From assembly GCF_000327065.1 (NCBI RefSeq), contig NC_019936.1, positions 1,798,001-1,862,000 of the forward strand: DNA of 64,000 bases, in the 5' to 3' direction. Positions 47,302 to 56,587 of the stretch are shown here, in pieces. The stretch's first letter is position 1; each line of letters starts with the position of its first letter. Below the pieces are notes generated by a model that was not told where the DNA came from, did no database searches, and saw only the letters and a program-made list of their open reading frames with translations. The translations under genes and the position numbers were made by a program. Source of the stretch: Stutzerimonas stutzeri RCH2. Its GTDB lineage: Bacteria; Pseudomonadota; Gammaproteobacteria; Pseudomonadales; Pseudomonadaceae.

Positions 47302-48044
47302 CAGGTGCCGGATCCGCTATGTATTACAGCAAGGCTCAGGCAAAGGATGCGCAGTACCGCCTGATTGATCAGTACGCCCCGTTGGTCAAGCGAATCGCTT
47401 ACCACCTGTTGGCGCGTCTGCCTGCCAGTGTGCAGGTCGACGATCTGATTCAGGCTGGAATGATCGGACTGCTGGAAGCAGCTAAGAAATACGACGCCGG
47501 CAAGGGCGCCAGTTTTGAAACCTACGCCGGTATCCGCATTCGCGGCACGATGCTGGACGAAGTGCGAAAGGGCGACTGGGCCCCGCGCTCCGTGCACCGC
47601 AATTCGCGCATGGTCAGCGAGGCGATTCGGACGATCGAGGCGAAAACCGGGCGCGACGCTAAAGATCACGAGGTTGCGGCCGAACTTAAGCTAAGTCTCG
47701 ATGAGTATTACGGCATTCTCGGCGATACGCTGGGCAGTCGTCTGTTCAGCTTCGATGATCTGCTGCAGGAAGGGGAGCACGGCGAGCTGCAGGAAGACGC
47801 CGCGAGTCTCCATCCTGAGCCGTTTCGCGATCTCGAAGACGAACGCTTTCAGCAGGCCCTGGTTGATGCCATTGCCAACCTGCCCGAGCGCGAGAAGCTG
47901 GTGCTGTCGCTGTATTACGACGAAGAATTGAACTTGAAGGAAATTGGGCAGGTGCTGGGAGTCAGCGAGTCGCGTGTGAGCCAGTTGCATAGCCAGTGTG
48001 CTGCGCGCTTGCGTGCACGCCTCGGCGAATGGCGCGCCAATTGA
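47298..48044 (+). CDS. fliA: RNA polymerase sigma-28 factor FliA
   Basis: 248-aa flagellar sigma factor for late genes such as flagellin and chemotaxis. Region 2 (APLVKRIAYHLLARLPASVQ, DLIQAGMIGLLEAAKKYD, FETYAGIRIRGTMLDEVRKG), region 3 (SVHRNSRMV) and region 4 (YYDEELNLKEIGQVLGVSES) are complete. ATG 47298 overlaps the fleN stop (ATGA); ATG 47319 (MYYSKAQ) is an alternative with a slightly better upstream sequence. Confidence 0.96.
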   Translation: MTGAGSAMYYSKAQAKDAQYRLIDQYAPLVKRIAYHLLARLPASVQVDDLIQAGMIGLLEAAKKYDAGKGASFETYAGIRIRGTMLDEVRKGDWAPRSVHRNSRMVSEAIRTIEAKTGRDAKDHEVAAELKLSLDEYYGILGDTLGSRLFSFDDLLQEGEHGELQEDAASLHPEPFRDLEDERFQQALVDAIANLPEREKLVLSLYYDEELNLKEIGQVLGVSESRVSQLHSQCAARLRARLGEWRAN

Positions 48045-48106
48045 CGATTGTTTGCGGTATGACGTGCTCGGTTTGCTGAGGCATTTTGGGACTTACGGAG
48101 GTCGAC

Positions 48107-48493
48107 TTGGACAAGAACATGAAAATCCTCATTGTCGATGACTTCTCGACGATGAGACGAATCATCAAGAACCTCCTGCGTGATCTGGGGTTCACCAACA
48201 CCGCCGAAGCGGATGACGGCACCACTGCGCTGCCGATGCTCAAAAGCGGCAGCTTCGACTTCCTCGTGACCGACTGGAACATGCCGGGCATGAGCGGTAT
48301 CGATCTGCTGCGCACCGTGCGTGCCGACGAGCGCCTCAAGCACCTGCCGGTGCTGATGGTGACCGCTGAAGCCAAGCGCGACCAGATCATCGAAGCGGCA
48401 CAGGCCGGGGTTAACGGCTATGTGGTCAAGCCTTTCACTGCCCAGGTGCTCAAGGAGAAGATCGAGAAGATCTTCGAGCGCGTCAACGGCTGA
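48107..48493 (+). CDS. cheY: Chemotaxis response regulator CheY
   Basis: Single receiver domain that binds FliM when phosphorylated. The acceptor aspartate is in [15 protein letters not shown] near the N-terminus and the K of VVKPFT are present. Start choice: GGAGG (48097-48101) lies 5 bases before a TTG at 48107 ([12 protein letters not shown], 128 aa) but 17 before the ATG at 48119 (MKILIVDD, 124 aa, the length usual for pseudomonad CheY). Both are possible; the ribosome site favours TTG. Confidence 0.95.
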   Translation: MDKNMKILIVDDFSTMRRIIKNLLRDLGFTNTAEADDGTTALPMLKSGSFDFLVTDWNMPGMSGIDLLRTVRADERLKHLPVLMVTAEAKRDQIIEAAQAGVNGYVVKPFTAQVLKEKIEKIFERVNG

Positions 48494-48516
48494 AGCAGCA
48501 ACGCCGCGAGGGCACT

Positions 48517-49311
48517 ATGACGCAAGCAGACCAAAGCCTGGCAGAGTTCGAAGCGACTCTGAAGGCGCACGCACCCAAGTTGATCGAAAGTCTGCAGCAG
48601 GGCCGCTTCGATGAAGCGACGCAGATGTTCAATGAGCTCAATCAGGTGCGCAATCACGGGCTCTATCAGGAAGTTGGCAAGCTCACCCGCGAGCTGCACA
48701 ACGCCATCGTCAAGCTGGAGATGGACACCTGCGCGACCGGCGGTGATCCGTCACCCATCACCGACGCGACTGATCGATTGTCGTACGTGGTCGAAATGAC
48801 CGAGAAAGCCGCCAATCGCACCATGGATCTCGTCGAGGAATCCGCGCCGCTGGTCAACTACGTGAGCTACGAGGCGCAGAGCCTGACGGCCGACTGGCAG
48901 CGCTTCATGCGTCGCGACATGAATGCCGAGCAGTTCCGCGAGCTGGTCAAGCGTATCGACCAGTACCTGCAGCGCAGCATGAATGACGGTAGCCAGCTGT
49001 CGCAGAACCTCAGCGAAATCATGTTGGCTCAGGATTTCCAGGATCTCACCGGCCAGGTGATCAAGCGCGTTACGCGCCTGGTGACCGAGCTCGAAAGCAA
49101 TCTGCTCAATCTCGTGCTGATGGCTGGACAGGTCGACCGTGTGGCCGGCATTCAGCATGACCGGGACGCGATGCGCGCCGAGCAGGAACAGAAAAAACAA
49201 GAAAAAGAGCCTTCCAAGGGTGAAGGTCCGCAGATGCATGCCGATATGCGTGAAGACGTCGTTTCCGGCCAGGACGATGTCGATGATCTGCTTTCAAGCC
49301 TGGGCTTTTAG
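48517..49311 (+). CDS. cheZ: Chemotaxis protein phosphatase CheZ
   Basis: 264-aa helical protein that dephosphorylates CheY-P. The active segment MLAQDFQDLTGQVIKRV holds the acidic D176 and the catalytic glutamine Q180 (equivalents of D143/Q147 in E. coli). A Q/K/E linker leads to a C-terminal CheY-binding peptide ending DDVDDLLSSLGF. Starts 24 bp after cheY. Confidence 0.95.
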   Translation: MTQADQSLAEFEATLKAHAPKLIESLQQGRFDEATQMFNELNQVRNHGLYQEVGKLTRELHNAIVKLEMDTCATGGDPSPITDATDRLSYVVEMTEKAANRTMDLVEESAPLVNYVSYEAQSLTADWQRFMRRDMNAEQFRELVKRIDQYLQRSMNDGSQLSQNLSEIMLAQDFQDLTGQVIKRVTRLVTELESNLLNLVLMAGQVDRVAGIQHDRDAMRAEQEQKKQEKEPSKGEGPQMHADMREDVVSGQDDVDDLLSSLGF

Positions 49312-49322
49312 GGGAAGTGAAT

Positions 49323-51494
49323 ATGAGCTTCGACGCCGATGAAGAAATCCTCCAGGACTTCCTGGTAGAGGCCGGCGAGATTCTCGAACTATTGTCCGAG
49401 CAACTCGTGGAGCTGGAAAGCAGCCCCGATGACATGGCGTTGCTCAATGCGATTTTTCGCGGGTTCCACACGGTAAAGGGCGGTGCAGGATTTCTTCAGC
49501 TCCACGAGCTGGTGGAGTGCTGCCACATCGCTGAAAACGTCTTCGACATCCTGCGCAAGGGTGAGCGTCGCGTCGACTCCGAATTGATGGATGTCGTTCT
49601 GCAGGCGCTCGATTCCGTGAATGAGATGTTTGGACAGGTTCGCGAGCGCGTCGAACCGACTCCCGCTTCACGTGAGCTGCTGGCCGCATTGGCGCGCCTG
49701 GCAGAGCCTGCTTCTGCCGACGAGCCGGCCGTGCCGATGGAACCCGCGCCTGTTGCCGAGCCTCAGGTCGAAGCCGTCGATGCCGAGTTCGAGCAGATGC
49801 TCGCCGCCGTTCAGTCGTCAGACAGCGAACCGGCAGCCGCGCAGGTCAGCGGTGGTGGCGACGAAATCACCGACGATGAATTCGAGTCGTTGCTCGATCA
49901 ACTGCATGGCAAGGGCCAGTTCTCGGTCAGTGCCGCCAGCGCCGCACCGGAGCCCGAGGTCGTCGTCGCGCCGGCCAGTGACGAGATTACCGACGACGAA
50001 TTCGAAGCACTGCTCGATCAGCTGCACGGCAAGGGCAAGTTCGAGCCGGTGGGTAGCACCAGTACCGAGCCGGCGACGCCAGCGGCTGCTGCGCCTGCGA
50101 GTAACACCAGTGCCAGCGATGAAATCACCGACGACGAGTTCGAAGCATTGCTGGATCAGTTGCATGGCAAGGGCAAGTTCGAGCCCGCGGTTGCCGAGGT
50201 AGCACCGGCTGTGCCGAGCAAGCCGGAGCCCAAGCCGGAGGCCGCCCGTGCTGCCCCAGCCAAGGCTGCACCGGCTGCTGCTGTCAGCAAACCGGCGGCT
50301 GTGGTGGCTGAAAAAGCCCCAGCCGAAGCCGAGACGACGGTACGTGTGGATACCGCACGCCTCGATGAAATCATGAACATGGTTGGCGAACTGGTACTGG
50401 TGCGTAACCGCCTGGTTCGCCTGGGTTCCAATAGCGGCGACGAGGCCATGGCGAAGGCTGTGTCCAACCTCGACGTAGTGACCGCCGACCTGCAGAGCGC
50501 GGTGATGAAGACCCGCATGCAGCCGATCAAGAAGGTGTTCGGCCGCTTCCCGCGGCTGGTACGCGATCTGGCGCGCAGCCTGAAGAAAGAGATCAACCTC
50601 GAGCTGGTCGGTGAAGAAACCGACCTCGACAAGAACCTGGTCGAGGCCCTTGCCGATCCGCTGGTGCACCTGGTGCGCAACGCGGTCGACCACGGTATCG
50701 AGATGCCCGAGGAACGCGAGGCTGCCGGCAAGCCGCGTACCGGTCGAGTGGTGTTGTCCGCCGAACAGGAAGGTGACCACATCCTGCTGATCATCAGTGA
50801 TGACGGCAAAGGTATGGATGCCAACGTCCTGCGCGCCAAGGCCGTGGAAAAGGGCATGCTGGAAAAGGATGCCGCTGACCGCCTGAGCGATCTGGAATGC
50901 TACAACCTGATCTTCGCCCCTGGCTTCTCGACCAAGACCGAGATTTCCGATGTGTCCGGCCGTGGCGTCGGCATGGATGTGGTCAAGACCAAGATTTCCC
51001 AGCTCAACGGTACCGTCAACGTGTTCTCTACCAAGGGCCAGGGCTCTCGGGTGGTGATCAAGGTGCCGCTGACGTTGGCGATCATGCCGACCCTGATGGT
51101 GATGCTCGGCAATCAGGCGTTCGCTTTCCCGCTGGTCAACGTCAACGAGATCTTCCATCTCGACCTGTCGCGTACCAACGTCGTCGACGGCCAGGAGGTG
51201 GTGATCGTGCGCGACAAGGCACTGCCACTGTTCTATCTCAAGCGCTGGCTGATCCAGAGCGCTGCCGAGGAAGAGCAGCGCGAAGGTCACGTGGTGATTC
51301 TCAGCGTCGGCAACCAGAGCATCGGCTTCGTCGTGGATCAACTGGTCGGGCAGGAGGAGGTGGTCATCAAGCCACTGGGCAAGATGCTGCAAGGCACGCC
51401 TGGCATGTCCGGCGCAACGATCACCGGCGATGGCCGCATCGCTCTGATTCTCGATGTTCCGAGCATGCTCAAGCGTTACGCACGCCGGATTTGA
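49323..51494 (+). CDS. cheA: Chemotaxis histidine kinase CheA
   Basis: 723-aa core kinase. P1 with phosphorylation site H49 (RGFHTVKGGAGF), a long linker (about 130-335) with three copies of a 21-residue acidic motif, dimerisation domain P3 (TARLDEIMNMVGELVLVRNR), ATP domain P4 (N box LVRNAVDHGIE, DDGKGMD, GRGVGMDVV) and CheW-like P5. No clear CheY-binding P2 domain is visible; the repeats lie where it would be. ATG 49323 fits the GGGGA spacing better than GTG 49317. Confidence 0.96.
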   Translation: MSFDADEEILQDFLVEAGEILELLSEQLVELESSPDDMALLNAIFRGFHTVKGGAGFLQLHELVECCHIAENVFDILRKGERRVDSELMDVVLQALDSVNEMFGQVRERVEPTPASRELLAALARLAEPASADEPAVPMEPAPVAEPQVEAVDAEFEQMLAAVQSSDSEPAAAQVSGGGDEITDDEFESLLDQLHGKGQFSVSAASAAPEPEVVVAPASDEITDDEFEALLDQLHGKGKFEPVGSTSTEPATPAAAAPASNTSASDEITDDEFEALLDQLHGKGKFEPAVAEVAPAVPSKPEPKPEAARAAPAKAAPAAAVSKPAAVVAEKAPAEAETTVRVDTARLDEIMNMVGELVLVRNRLVRLGSNSGDEAMAKAVSNLDVVTADLQSAVMKTRMQPIKKVFGRFPRLVRDLARSLKKEINLELVGEETDLDKNLVEALADPLVHLVRNAVDHGIEMPEEREAAGKPRTGRVVLSAEQEGDHILLIISDDGKGMDANVLRAKAVEKGMLEKDAADRLSDLECYNLIFAPGFSTKTEISDVSGRGVGMDVVKTKISQLNGTVNVFSTKGQGSRVVIKVPLTLAIMPTLMVMLGNQAFAFPLVNVNEIFHLDLSRTNVVDGQEVVIVRDKALPLFYLKRWLIQSAAEEEQREGHVVILSVGNQSIGFVVDQLVGQEEVVIKPLGKMLQGTPGMSGATITGDGRIALILDVPSMLKRYARRI
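49860..50180 (+). repeat. Three 63-bp in-frame repeats in the cheA linker
   Basis: Copies at 49860-49922, 49980-50042 and 50118-50180 each encode DEITDDEFE(A/S)LLDQLHGKG(K/Q)F. The protein sequence is nearly invariant while many third codon positions differ, so selection on the peptide, not recent DNA duplication, keeps the copies alike. They are separated by A/P/S/E-rich spacers of 19 and 25 residues. Confidence 0.93.
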
Positions 51495-51547
51495 TTCAGT
51501 CAGGCGGCGCGGCCCACCGTGGGGCGCGCTGCCGCTAGGAGTGATGT

Positions 51548-52657
51548 ATGGCAGTCAAGGTCCTGGTGGTCGACGATTCGGGCTTCTTTCGTCGGCGCGT
51601 CTCGGAAATCCTTTCCTCTGATTCCAATATCCAGGTCGTCGGCACTGCCACCAACGGTCGTGAGGCGATTGACCAGGTGCTGGCGCTTAAGCCGGACGTC
51701 ATCACCATGGACTACGAGATGCCGATGATGGATGGCATCACGGCGGTGCGGCAGATCATGCAGCGGTGTCCGACGCCCGTGCTGATGTTCTCTTCGCTGA
51801 CTCACGAAGGCGCGCGAGTCACCCTCGATGCGCTGGACGCCGGCGCGGTGGATTATCTACCGAAGAATTTCGAAGACATTTCGCGCAACCCGGAAAAGGT
51901 CAAACAGATGCTTTGCGAAAAGGTGCATACCATTTCGCGGAGTAACCGGCGCTACAGCACCTTTTGTACCTCAAGCGTCAATCCGCCTCCGGCTCCGTCG
52001 CGAGGTGCCGTGCCGAGCGCGTCAACCAATACTCTGCGCTCCACCGGAGCGGCTCCCACTGCGCCGGCTGCTCGTTCGCCTGCACCCAAGCGCAAGGCAT
52101 ACAAACTGGTAGCCATCGGAACCTCCACCGGCGGCCCGGTAGCGCTGCAGCGCGTACTGACGCAACTGCCGGCCAATTTTCCGGCGCCTATCGTGCTTAT
52201 CCAGCACATGCCGGCGGCATTCACCAAGGCGTTCGCCGATCGCCTGGACAAGCTTTGCCGTATTCGGGTCAAGGAAGCGGAGGATGGTGACGTTCTACGT
52301 CCCGGGCTCGCGCTGCTGGCGCCGGGCGGCAAGCAGATGATGATCGACTCCCGTGGTGCGGTGCGCATCCTGCCGGGCGATGACCGCCTGAACTACAAGC
52401 CTTGCGTCGACGTGACTTTCGGCTCGGCGGCCAAATCCTTCCATGACAAGGTACTCGCCGTGGTGTTGACCGGCATGGGTGCCGATGGCCGCGAAGGCGC
52501 GCGCTTGCTCAAGCAGAGCGGCAGCCAGGTGTGGGCGCAGGATGAAGCTAGCTGCGTGATCTATGGCATGCCGATGGCGGTGGTCAAGGCCAACCTAAGT
52601 GACGCCGTCTACGGCCTCGACGAGATCGGGCGCAACCTTGCCGAGGCCTGCATCTGA
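51548..52657 (+). CDS. cheB: Chemoreceptor glutamate methylesterase CheB
   Basis: 369-aa adaptation enzyme that removes receptor methyl groups and deamidates glutamine. Receiver domain with acceptor D55 (ITMDYEMPMMDG), a linker, then the esterase domain with triad S193 (GTSTGGP), H220 (LIQHMP) and D313 (TGMGADGREGA). The last base overlaps motC. Confidence 0.96.
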   Translation: MAVKVLVVDDSGFFRRRVSEILSSDSNIQVVGTATNGREAIDQVLALKPDVITMDYEMPMMDGITAVRQIMQRCPTPVLMFSSLTHEGARVTLDALDAGAVDYLPKNFEDISRNPEKVKQMLCEKVHTISRSNRRYSTFCTSSVNPPPAPSRGAVPSASTNTLRSTGAAPTAPAARSPAPKRKAYKLVAIGTSTGGPVALQRVLTQLPANFPAPIVLIQHMPAAFTKAFADRLDKLCRIRVKEAEDGDVLRPGLALLAPGGKQMMIDSRGAVRILPGDDRLNYKPCVDVTFGSAAKSFHDKVLAVVLTGMGADGREGARLLKQSGSQVWAQDEASCVIYGMPMAVVKANLSDAVYGLDEIGRNLAEACI

Positions 52658-53397
52658 TGGATGTACTCAGCCTTATCGGGCTGTTGCTGGCGTTCGTTGC
52701 CATTGTCGGGGGCAACTTTCTCGAGGGCGGCCATATCTCCGCGTTGCTCAACGGACCGGCGGCATTGATCGTGCTTGGCGGCACCCTGGGCGCGGTGCTG
52801 TTGCAGACCCCTATCGCCGTTTTCATGCGCGCGATGAGCATCGGTCGCTGGATCTTCTTTCCGCCGCGCATCGACCTGGCTCGCGGCATCCTGATGGTGA
52901 CCACCTGGAGCAATACGGCGCGTAAGGAGGGACTGCTCGGCCTTGAGCCTGTCGCCGAGACGGAGCCTGATCCCTATGCGCGCAAGGGCTTGCAGTTGCT
53001 GGTGGATGGTGCCGAGCCGGAAGTGATCCGCAGCATCCTCGAAGTCGATCTGTACACGCAGGAAAGCCGCGACCTGCGTGCCGCCAAGGTCTACGAGAGC
53101 ATGGGTGGCTACTCGCCGACCATCGGCATCATCGGTGCGGTGATGGGCTTGATCCATGTGATGGGCAACCTTGCAGATCCCAGCCAGCTGGGCAGCGGGA
53201 TCGCTGTGGCATTCGTCGCAACCATCTATGGCGTTGCGTTCGCCAACCTGCTGGTGCTGCCGATTGGTAACAAGCTCAAGAGCGTGGTCCAGCGACAGAC
53301 TGCCTATCGCGAGATGCTGCTGGAAGGTGTTCTTTCCATTGCTGAGGGCGAGAATCCCCGTTCCATCGAGATGAAGCTGCAAGGCTTCATGGACTGA
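52657..53397 (+). CDS. motC: Flagellar stator protein MotC (MotA family)
   Basis: 246-aa inner-membrane stator subunit with four membrane segments (about 3-20, 33-50, 148-170, 180-200) and a cytoplasmic loop. PomA/MotA signature VYESMGGYSPTIGIIGAVMG and the conserved loop with E/R residues (IRSILEVDLYTQESRDLRAA). In P. aeruginosa MotCD is the stator important for swarming. Overlaps cheB by one base; motD starts 5 bp after. Confidence 0.94.
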   Translation: MDVLSLIGLLLAFVAIVGGNFLEGGHISALLNGPAALIVLGGTLGAVLLQTPIAVFMRAMSIGRWIFFPPRIDLARGILMVTTWSNTARKEGLLGLEPVAETEPDPYARKGLQLLVDGAEPEVIRSILEVDLYTQESRDLRAAKVYESMGGYSPTIGIIGAVMGLIHVMGNLADPSQLGSGIAVAFVATIYGVAFANLLVLPIGNKLKSVVQRQTAYREMLLEGVLSIAEGENPRSIEMKLQGFMD

Positions 53398-53402
53398 CCG
53401 CC

Positions 53403-54245
53403 ATGGGCAGACGCAGAGCGCCGGAAGAGCACGAGAATCATGAGCGGTGGCTGGTCTCCTACGCCGACTTCATCACACTGCTGTTCGCTTTCTTCGTGGT
53501 GATGTACTCGATTTCCTCCATCAACGAGGGCAAGTACAAGATCCTTTCGGATTCCCTCGTTGGCGTGTTCAATCAGGTCGATCGTTCGGTCAAGCCCATC
53601 CCGATCGGTGAGGAGCGACCGCGTACCACCGAGCCCGATGTCTCTCAGGTCGACGATCCAGCCGCCCAATCGGTACTGAGCGGGGAGCCGGTGTTCGATC
53701 CGCTGGAGCGTATCGCGCAGAGCATGCGCGAGACTTTCGGTGAGCTGATCGCCAACGAGCAGCTGACAGTGCGCGGCAATGAGCTATGGATCGAAATCGA
53801 GCTGAACTCCAGCCTGCTGTTTCCCAGCGGCGATGCGCTGCCCAACGACCACGCATTCGCCCTCATCGAGAAGGTAGCCGGGATTCTGGCGCCCTTTGAC
53901 AACCCGATTCATGTCGAGGGCTTTACCGATAACCTGCCCATCAGCACCGACAAGTTTCCGACCAACTGGGAGCTTTCTGCCGCGCGGGCTGGCAGTGTGG
54001 TACGAATGCTCGCGGCGCAGGGCGTAGACCCGTCAAGGCTGGCGGCGGTGGGCTACGGCGAGTTTCAGCCAGTGGCCGATAACGCGACCGCTGCCGGACG
54101 GGCGCGCAATCGTCGGGTGATTCTGGTGGTGTCGCGCAATCTGGATGTGCGCCGCAGCGTCAGCGGCATGGGCAGCAGCAATGCACGACCCGACGATGCG
54201 CTGCGTAGGGCTGGCACACAACCTGCACCGGCTCGGGCCATGTAG
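53403..54245 (+). CDS. motD: Flagellar stator protein MotD (MotB family)
   Basis: 280-aa stator partner. One membrane segment carries the ion-conducting aspartate near the N-terminus (YADFITLLFAFFVVMYSIS), followed by a plug/linker and an OmpA-type peptidoglycan-binding domain (IHVEGFTDNLPISTDKFPTN, ARAGSVVRMLAAQGVDPSRL, RARNRRVIL). The MotCD pair sits after cheB as in other pseudomonads. Confidence 0.94.
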   Translation: MGRRRAPEEHENHERWLVSYADFITLLFAFFVVMYSISSINEGKYKILSDSLVGVFNQVDRSVKPIPIGEERPRTTEPDVSQVDDPAAQSVLSGEPVFDPLERIAQSMRETFGELIANEQLTVRGNELWIEIELNSSLLFPSGDALPNDHAFALIEKVAGILAPFDNPIHVEGFTDNLPISTDKFPTNWELSAARAGSVVRMLAAQGVDPSRLAAVGYGEFQPVADNATAAGRARNRRVILVVSRNLDVRRSVSGMGSSNARPDDALRRAGTQPAPARAM

Positions 54246-54336
54246 GCGTCCGTAGGCGCAATCGTCAAAAAAACACCGTCGCGTTACCTTTAGCAGGTAG
54301 TGCAATGCCGGTCAGCAGCGAGCCGGGTGGAAAAGC

Positions 54337-55125
54337 ATGAGAGTCTGGGCTGTAGCCAATCAAAAGGGTGGGGTGGGCAAGACCACCACGTCGATCGCGC
54401 TGGCAGGTTTGCTGGCCGATTCCGGCAAGCGCGTCGTGGTGCTTGATCTGGACCCGCATGGTTCGATGACCAGCTATTTCGGTCACGATCCGGACAACCT
54501 GGAACATAGTGTCTTCGACCTGTTCCAGCATCAGGGCACCGTGCCCGAGGGTTTGCCCTGGCAACTGCTGCTGGCGACCAGTCACGAGCGTATTTCGCTG
54601 ATGCCTTCCAGCACCGTGCTGGCAACGCTGGAGCGCCAGTCGCCCGGCCAGAACGGTCTTGGCCTGGTGATTGCCAAGAGCCTGTCGCAGCTGTGGCAGG
54701 ACTTCGATTACGCGATCATCGACAGCCCGCCGCTGCTCGGTGTGCTGATGGTCAACGCGTTGGCTGCCAGTCAGCAGCTGGTGATTCCGGTACAGACCGA
54801 GTTCCTGGCGATGAAAGGGCTGGAGCGGATGGTCAGCACGCTGGCGATGATCAACCGTTCGCGTAAGCAGGCGCTGCCTTATACCATCGTGCCGACGCTG
54901 TTCGACCGCCGCACCCAGGCCTCGATGAATACGCTCAAGGTTTTGCGTGCCGGTTATGCCGATCACCTCTGGCCCGCGTTCATCCCGATCGACACGCGCC
55001 TGAGAGACGCCAGCCGTGCCGGCCTCACGCCTTCGCAGTTCGATCCGGCAAGTCGCGCAGTTCTCGCTTACCGGGCATTGCTAAAGCACCTGCTGGCGTC
55101 GCAAGCCGCGCCACAGGTGGCGTGA
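54337..55125 (+). CDS. parC: ParA-family ATPase ParC (chemosensory array positioning)
   Basis: 262-aa Walker-type ATPase: KGGVGKTTT at residues 10-18, LDLDPHGSMTSYFG, and IIDSPPLLGVLMVNAL. In Vibrio and Pseudomonas the ParC encoded between motD and cheW works with ParP to hold chemosensory arrays at the cell pole. A plasmid-type role is unlikely since no ParB or parS is nearby. The 91-bp gap before it holds no obvious terminator. Confidence 0.88.
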   Translation: MRVWAVANQKGGVGKTTTSIALAGLLADSGKRVVVLDLDPHGSMTSYFGHDPDNLEHSVFDLFQHQGTVPEGLPWQLLLATSHERISLMPSSTVLATLERQSPGQNGLGLVIAKSLSQLWQDFDYAIIDSPPLLGVLMVNALAASQQLVIPVQTEFLAMKGLERMVSTLAMINRSRKQALPYTIVPTLFDRRTQASMNTLKVLRAGYADHLWPAFIPIDTRLRDASRAGLTPSQFDPASRAVLAYRALLKHLLASQAAPQVA

Positions 55126-55212
55126 AATGCCGTGCCGTTCGGCGCCTGACAGCTCAAGTTTGTCGCGCAGTTGGCCGATAGCCTGTTCAGATTCTCTTCT
55201 CGAGTTCGTTCC

Positions 55213-56022
55213 ATGAGCCGCACCGTCCTCACAGAAACCCGTTCCCAGCTGGCGCTGCAGTCCTATCTCGATGGGTTGCTGCAGGACGCTGCCATCGAAC
55301 TGGCGGATTCGGTCAGTCAGGACGAGTTTCAGGCTGCAGTGCTCGAGGAGCAGCTGCGCGACACCCGCCAGAGCCAGCCGCCGCGCCTGGAGATTGTTCA
55401 GCCGGCAGCGCCGGTGCCGCCCGCGGTCGTCGTGCCGGAAGTGATGCTGCCATCGACGCCGAGCGTTGAGCCGGTGGTGAGGGTAGAGGTAGTGCCACAA
55501 ACTCCGGCTGCGCCCGTCGAGGTCGTCGCTGACGGCCAGCCGGCCTGGGCCGAGGAGCCATTTGAATGCCTGCTGTTCGATGTTGCCGGTTTGACGCTCG
55601 CAGTGCCGCTGGTATGTCTGGGGTCGATCTACCCGCTGGCCGACCAGGAGCTCACACCGCTGTTCGGTCAGCCTGACTGGTTTCTTGGCATACTGCCCAG
55701 CCAGGCGGGCAATCTGAAGGTGCTCGATACGGCGCGCTGGGTAATGCCGGATCGTTACCGCGAAGACTTCCGAGAAGGTTTGCAGTATGTGATTTCGGTG
55801 CAGGGCTACGAATGGGGGCTGGCGGTGCATCAGGTCAGCCGCTCGATTCGCCTTGACCCCAGTGAAGTCAAATGGCGCACGCAGCGCAGCCAGCGTCCGT
55901 GGCTGGCCGGTACGGTGATCGAGCACATGTGCGCCCTGGTCGACGTGACCGCACTTGCCGAACTGATCGCCAGCGGAGCAGTCAAGCAGCTGCCAGGTGC
56001 TGCAAAGCCTCGAGCGCACTGA
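55213..56022 (+). CDS. parP: ParP-like CheW-domain protein
   Basis: 269-aa protein: a short N-terminal region (SQLALQSYLDGLLQD), a proline/valine-rich linker (about 60-115) and a C-terminal CheW-like domain (FECLLFDVAGLTLAVPLVCL, then FGQPDWFLGILP and RWVMPDRYRED). ParP links ParC to CheA arrays. The ATG at 55213 has no strong ribosome site; an in-frame ATG at 55171 is also possible. Confidence 0.85.
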   Translation: MSRTVLTETRSQLALQSYLDGLLQDAAIELADSVSQDEFQAAVLEEQLRDTRQSQPPRLEIVQPAAPVPPAVVVPEVMLPSTPSVEPVVRVEVVPQTPAAPVEVVADGQPAWAEEPFECLLFDVAGLTLAVPLVCLGSIYPLADQELTPLFGQPDWFLGILPSQAGNLKVLDTARWVMPDRYREDFREGLQYVISVQGYEWGLAVHQVSRSIRLDPSEVKWRTQRSQRPWLAGTVIEHMCALVDVTALAELIASGAVKQLPGAAKPRAH

Positions 56023-56104
56023 ATACATTCAAATATGGTCGCGCCCTGCGCGCGGCCCAGCGATAGAATCGACCGCCATAGCGGTAACTGAAGAAGGTGG
56101 GACT

Positions 56105-56584
56105 ATGAAGATGACGTCTGCGCAGGGTTCCGAAGATCCTGTTCTGCAATGGGTGACCTTCCGTCTGGACAACGAGACGTACGGCATCAACGTAATGCAG
56201 GTGCAGGAAGTGCTGCGCTACACCGAGATCGCTCCGGTGCCGGGCGCGCCTAGCTATGTGCTCGGTATCATCAACCTGCGCGGCAATGTGGTGACGGTGA
56301 TCGATACGCGTCAGCGCTTCGGTCTGGACACTGCGCCCGTTTCCGACAACACCCGTATCGTCATCATCGAGGCGGACCGCCAGGTTATCGGCATCATGGT
56401 CGATAGCGTTGCCGAAGTGGTCTATCTCCGGCAGTCCGAGATCGAAACCGCGCCAAACGTCGGCAACGACGAATCGGCCAAGTTTATCCAGGGTGTCTGC
56501 AACAAGAACGGCGAGCTGCTGATTCTGGTCGAACTCGACAAGATGATGAGCGAAGAAGAATGGGCCGAGCTTGAGAGCATCTGA
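56105..56584 (+). CDS. cheW: Chemotaxis coupling protein CheW
   Basis: 159-aa adaptor between chemoreceptors and CheA. LQWVTFRLDNETYGINVMQV, VPGAPSYVLGIINLRGNVVT and the IDTRQRFGL segment are typical. The ATG at 56105 has GAAGGTGGGA upstream. Starts 82 bp after parP. Confidence 0.96.
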   Translation: MKMTSAQGSEDPVLQWVTFRLDNETYGINVMQVQEVLRYTEIAPVPGAPSYVLGIINLRGNVVTVIDTRQRFGLDTAPVSDNTRIVIIEADRQVIGIMVDSVAEVVYLRQSEIETAPNVGNDESAKFIQGVCNKNGELLILVELDKMMSEEEWAELESI

Positions 56585-56587
56585 TAC

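Noticed and set aside
49860..50180. CRISPR-like regularly spaced repeats
   Set aside because: The copies are in-frame coding repeats of 63 bp with spacers of different length, translated as part of CheA.
54337..55125. ParA-type ATPase as sign of a plasmid or integrated element
   Set aside because: No ParB, parS or mobility gene is nearby, and the motD-ParA-CheW-domain-cheW order is the chemosensory ParC/ParP arrangement.
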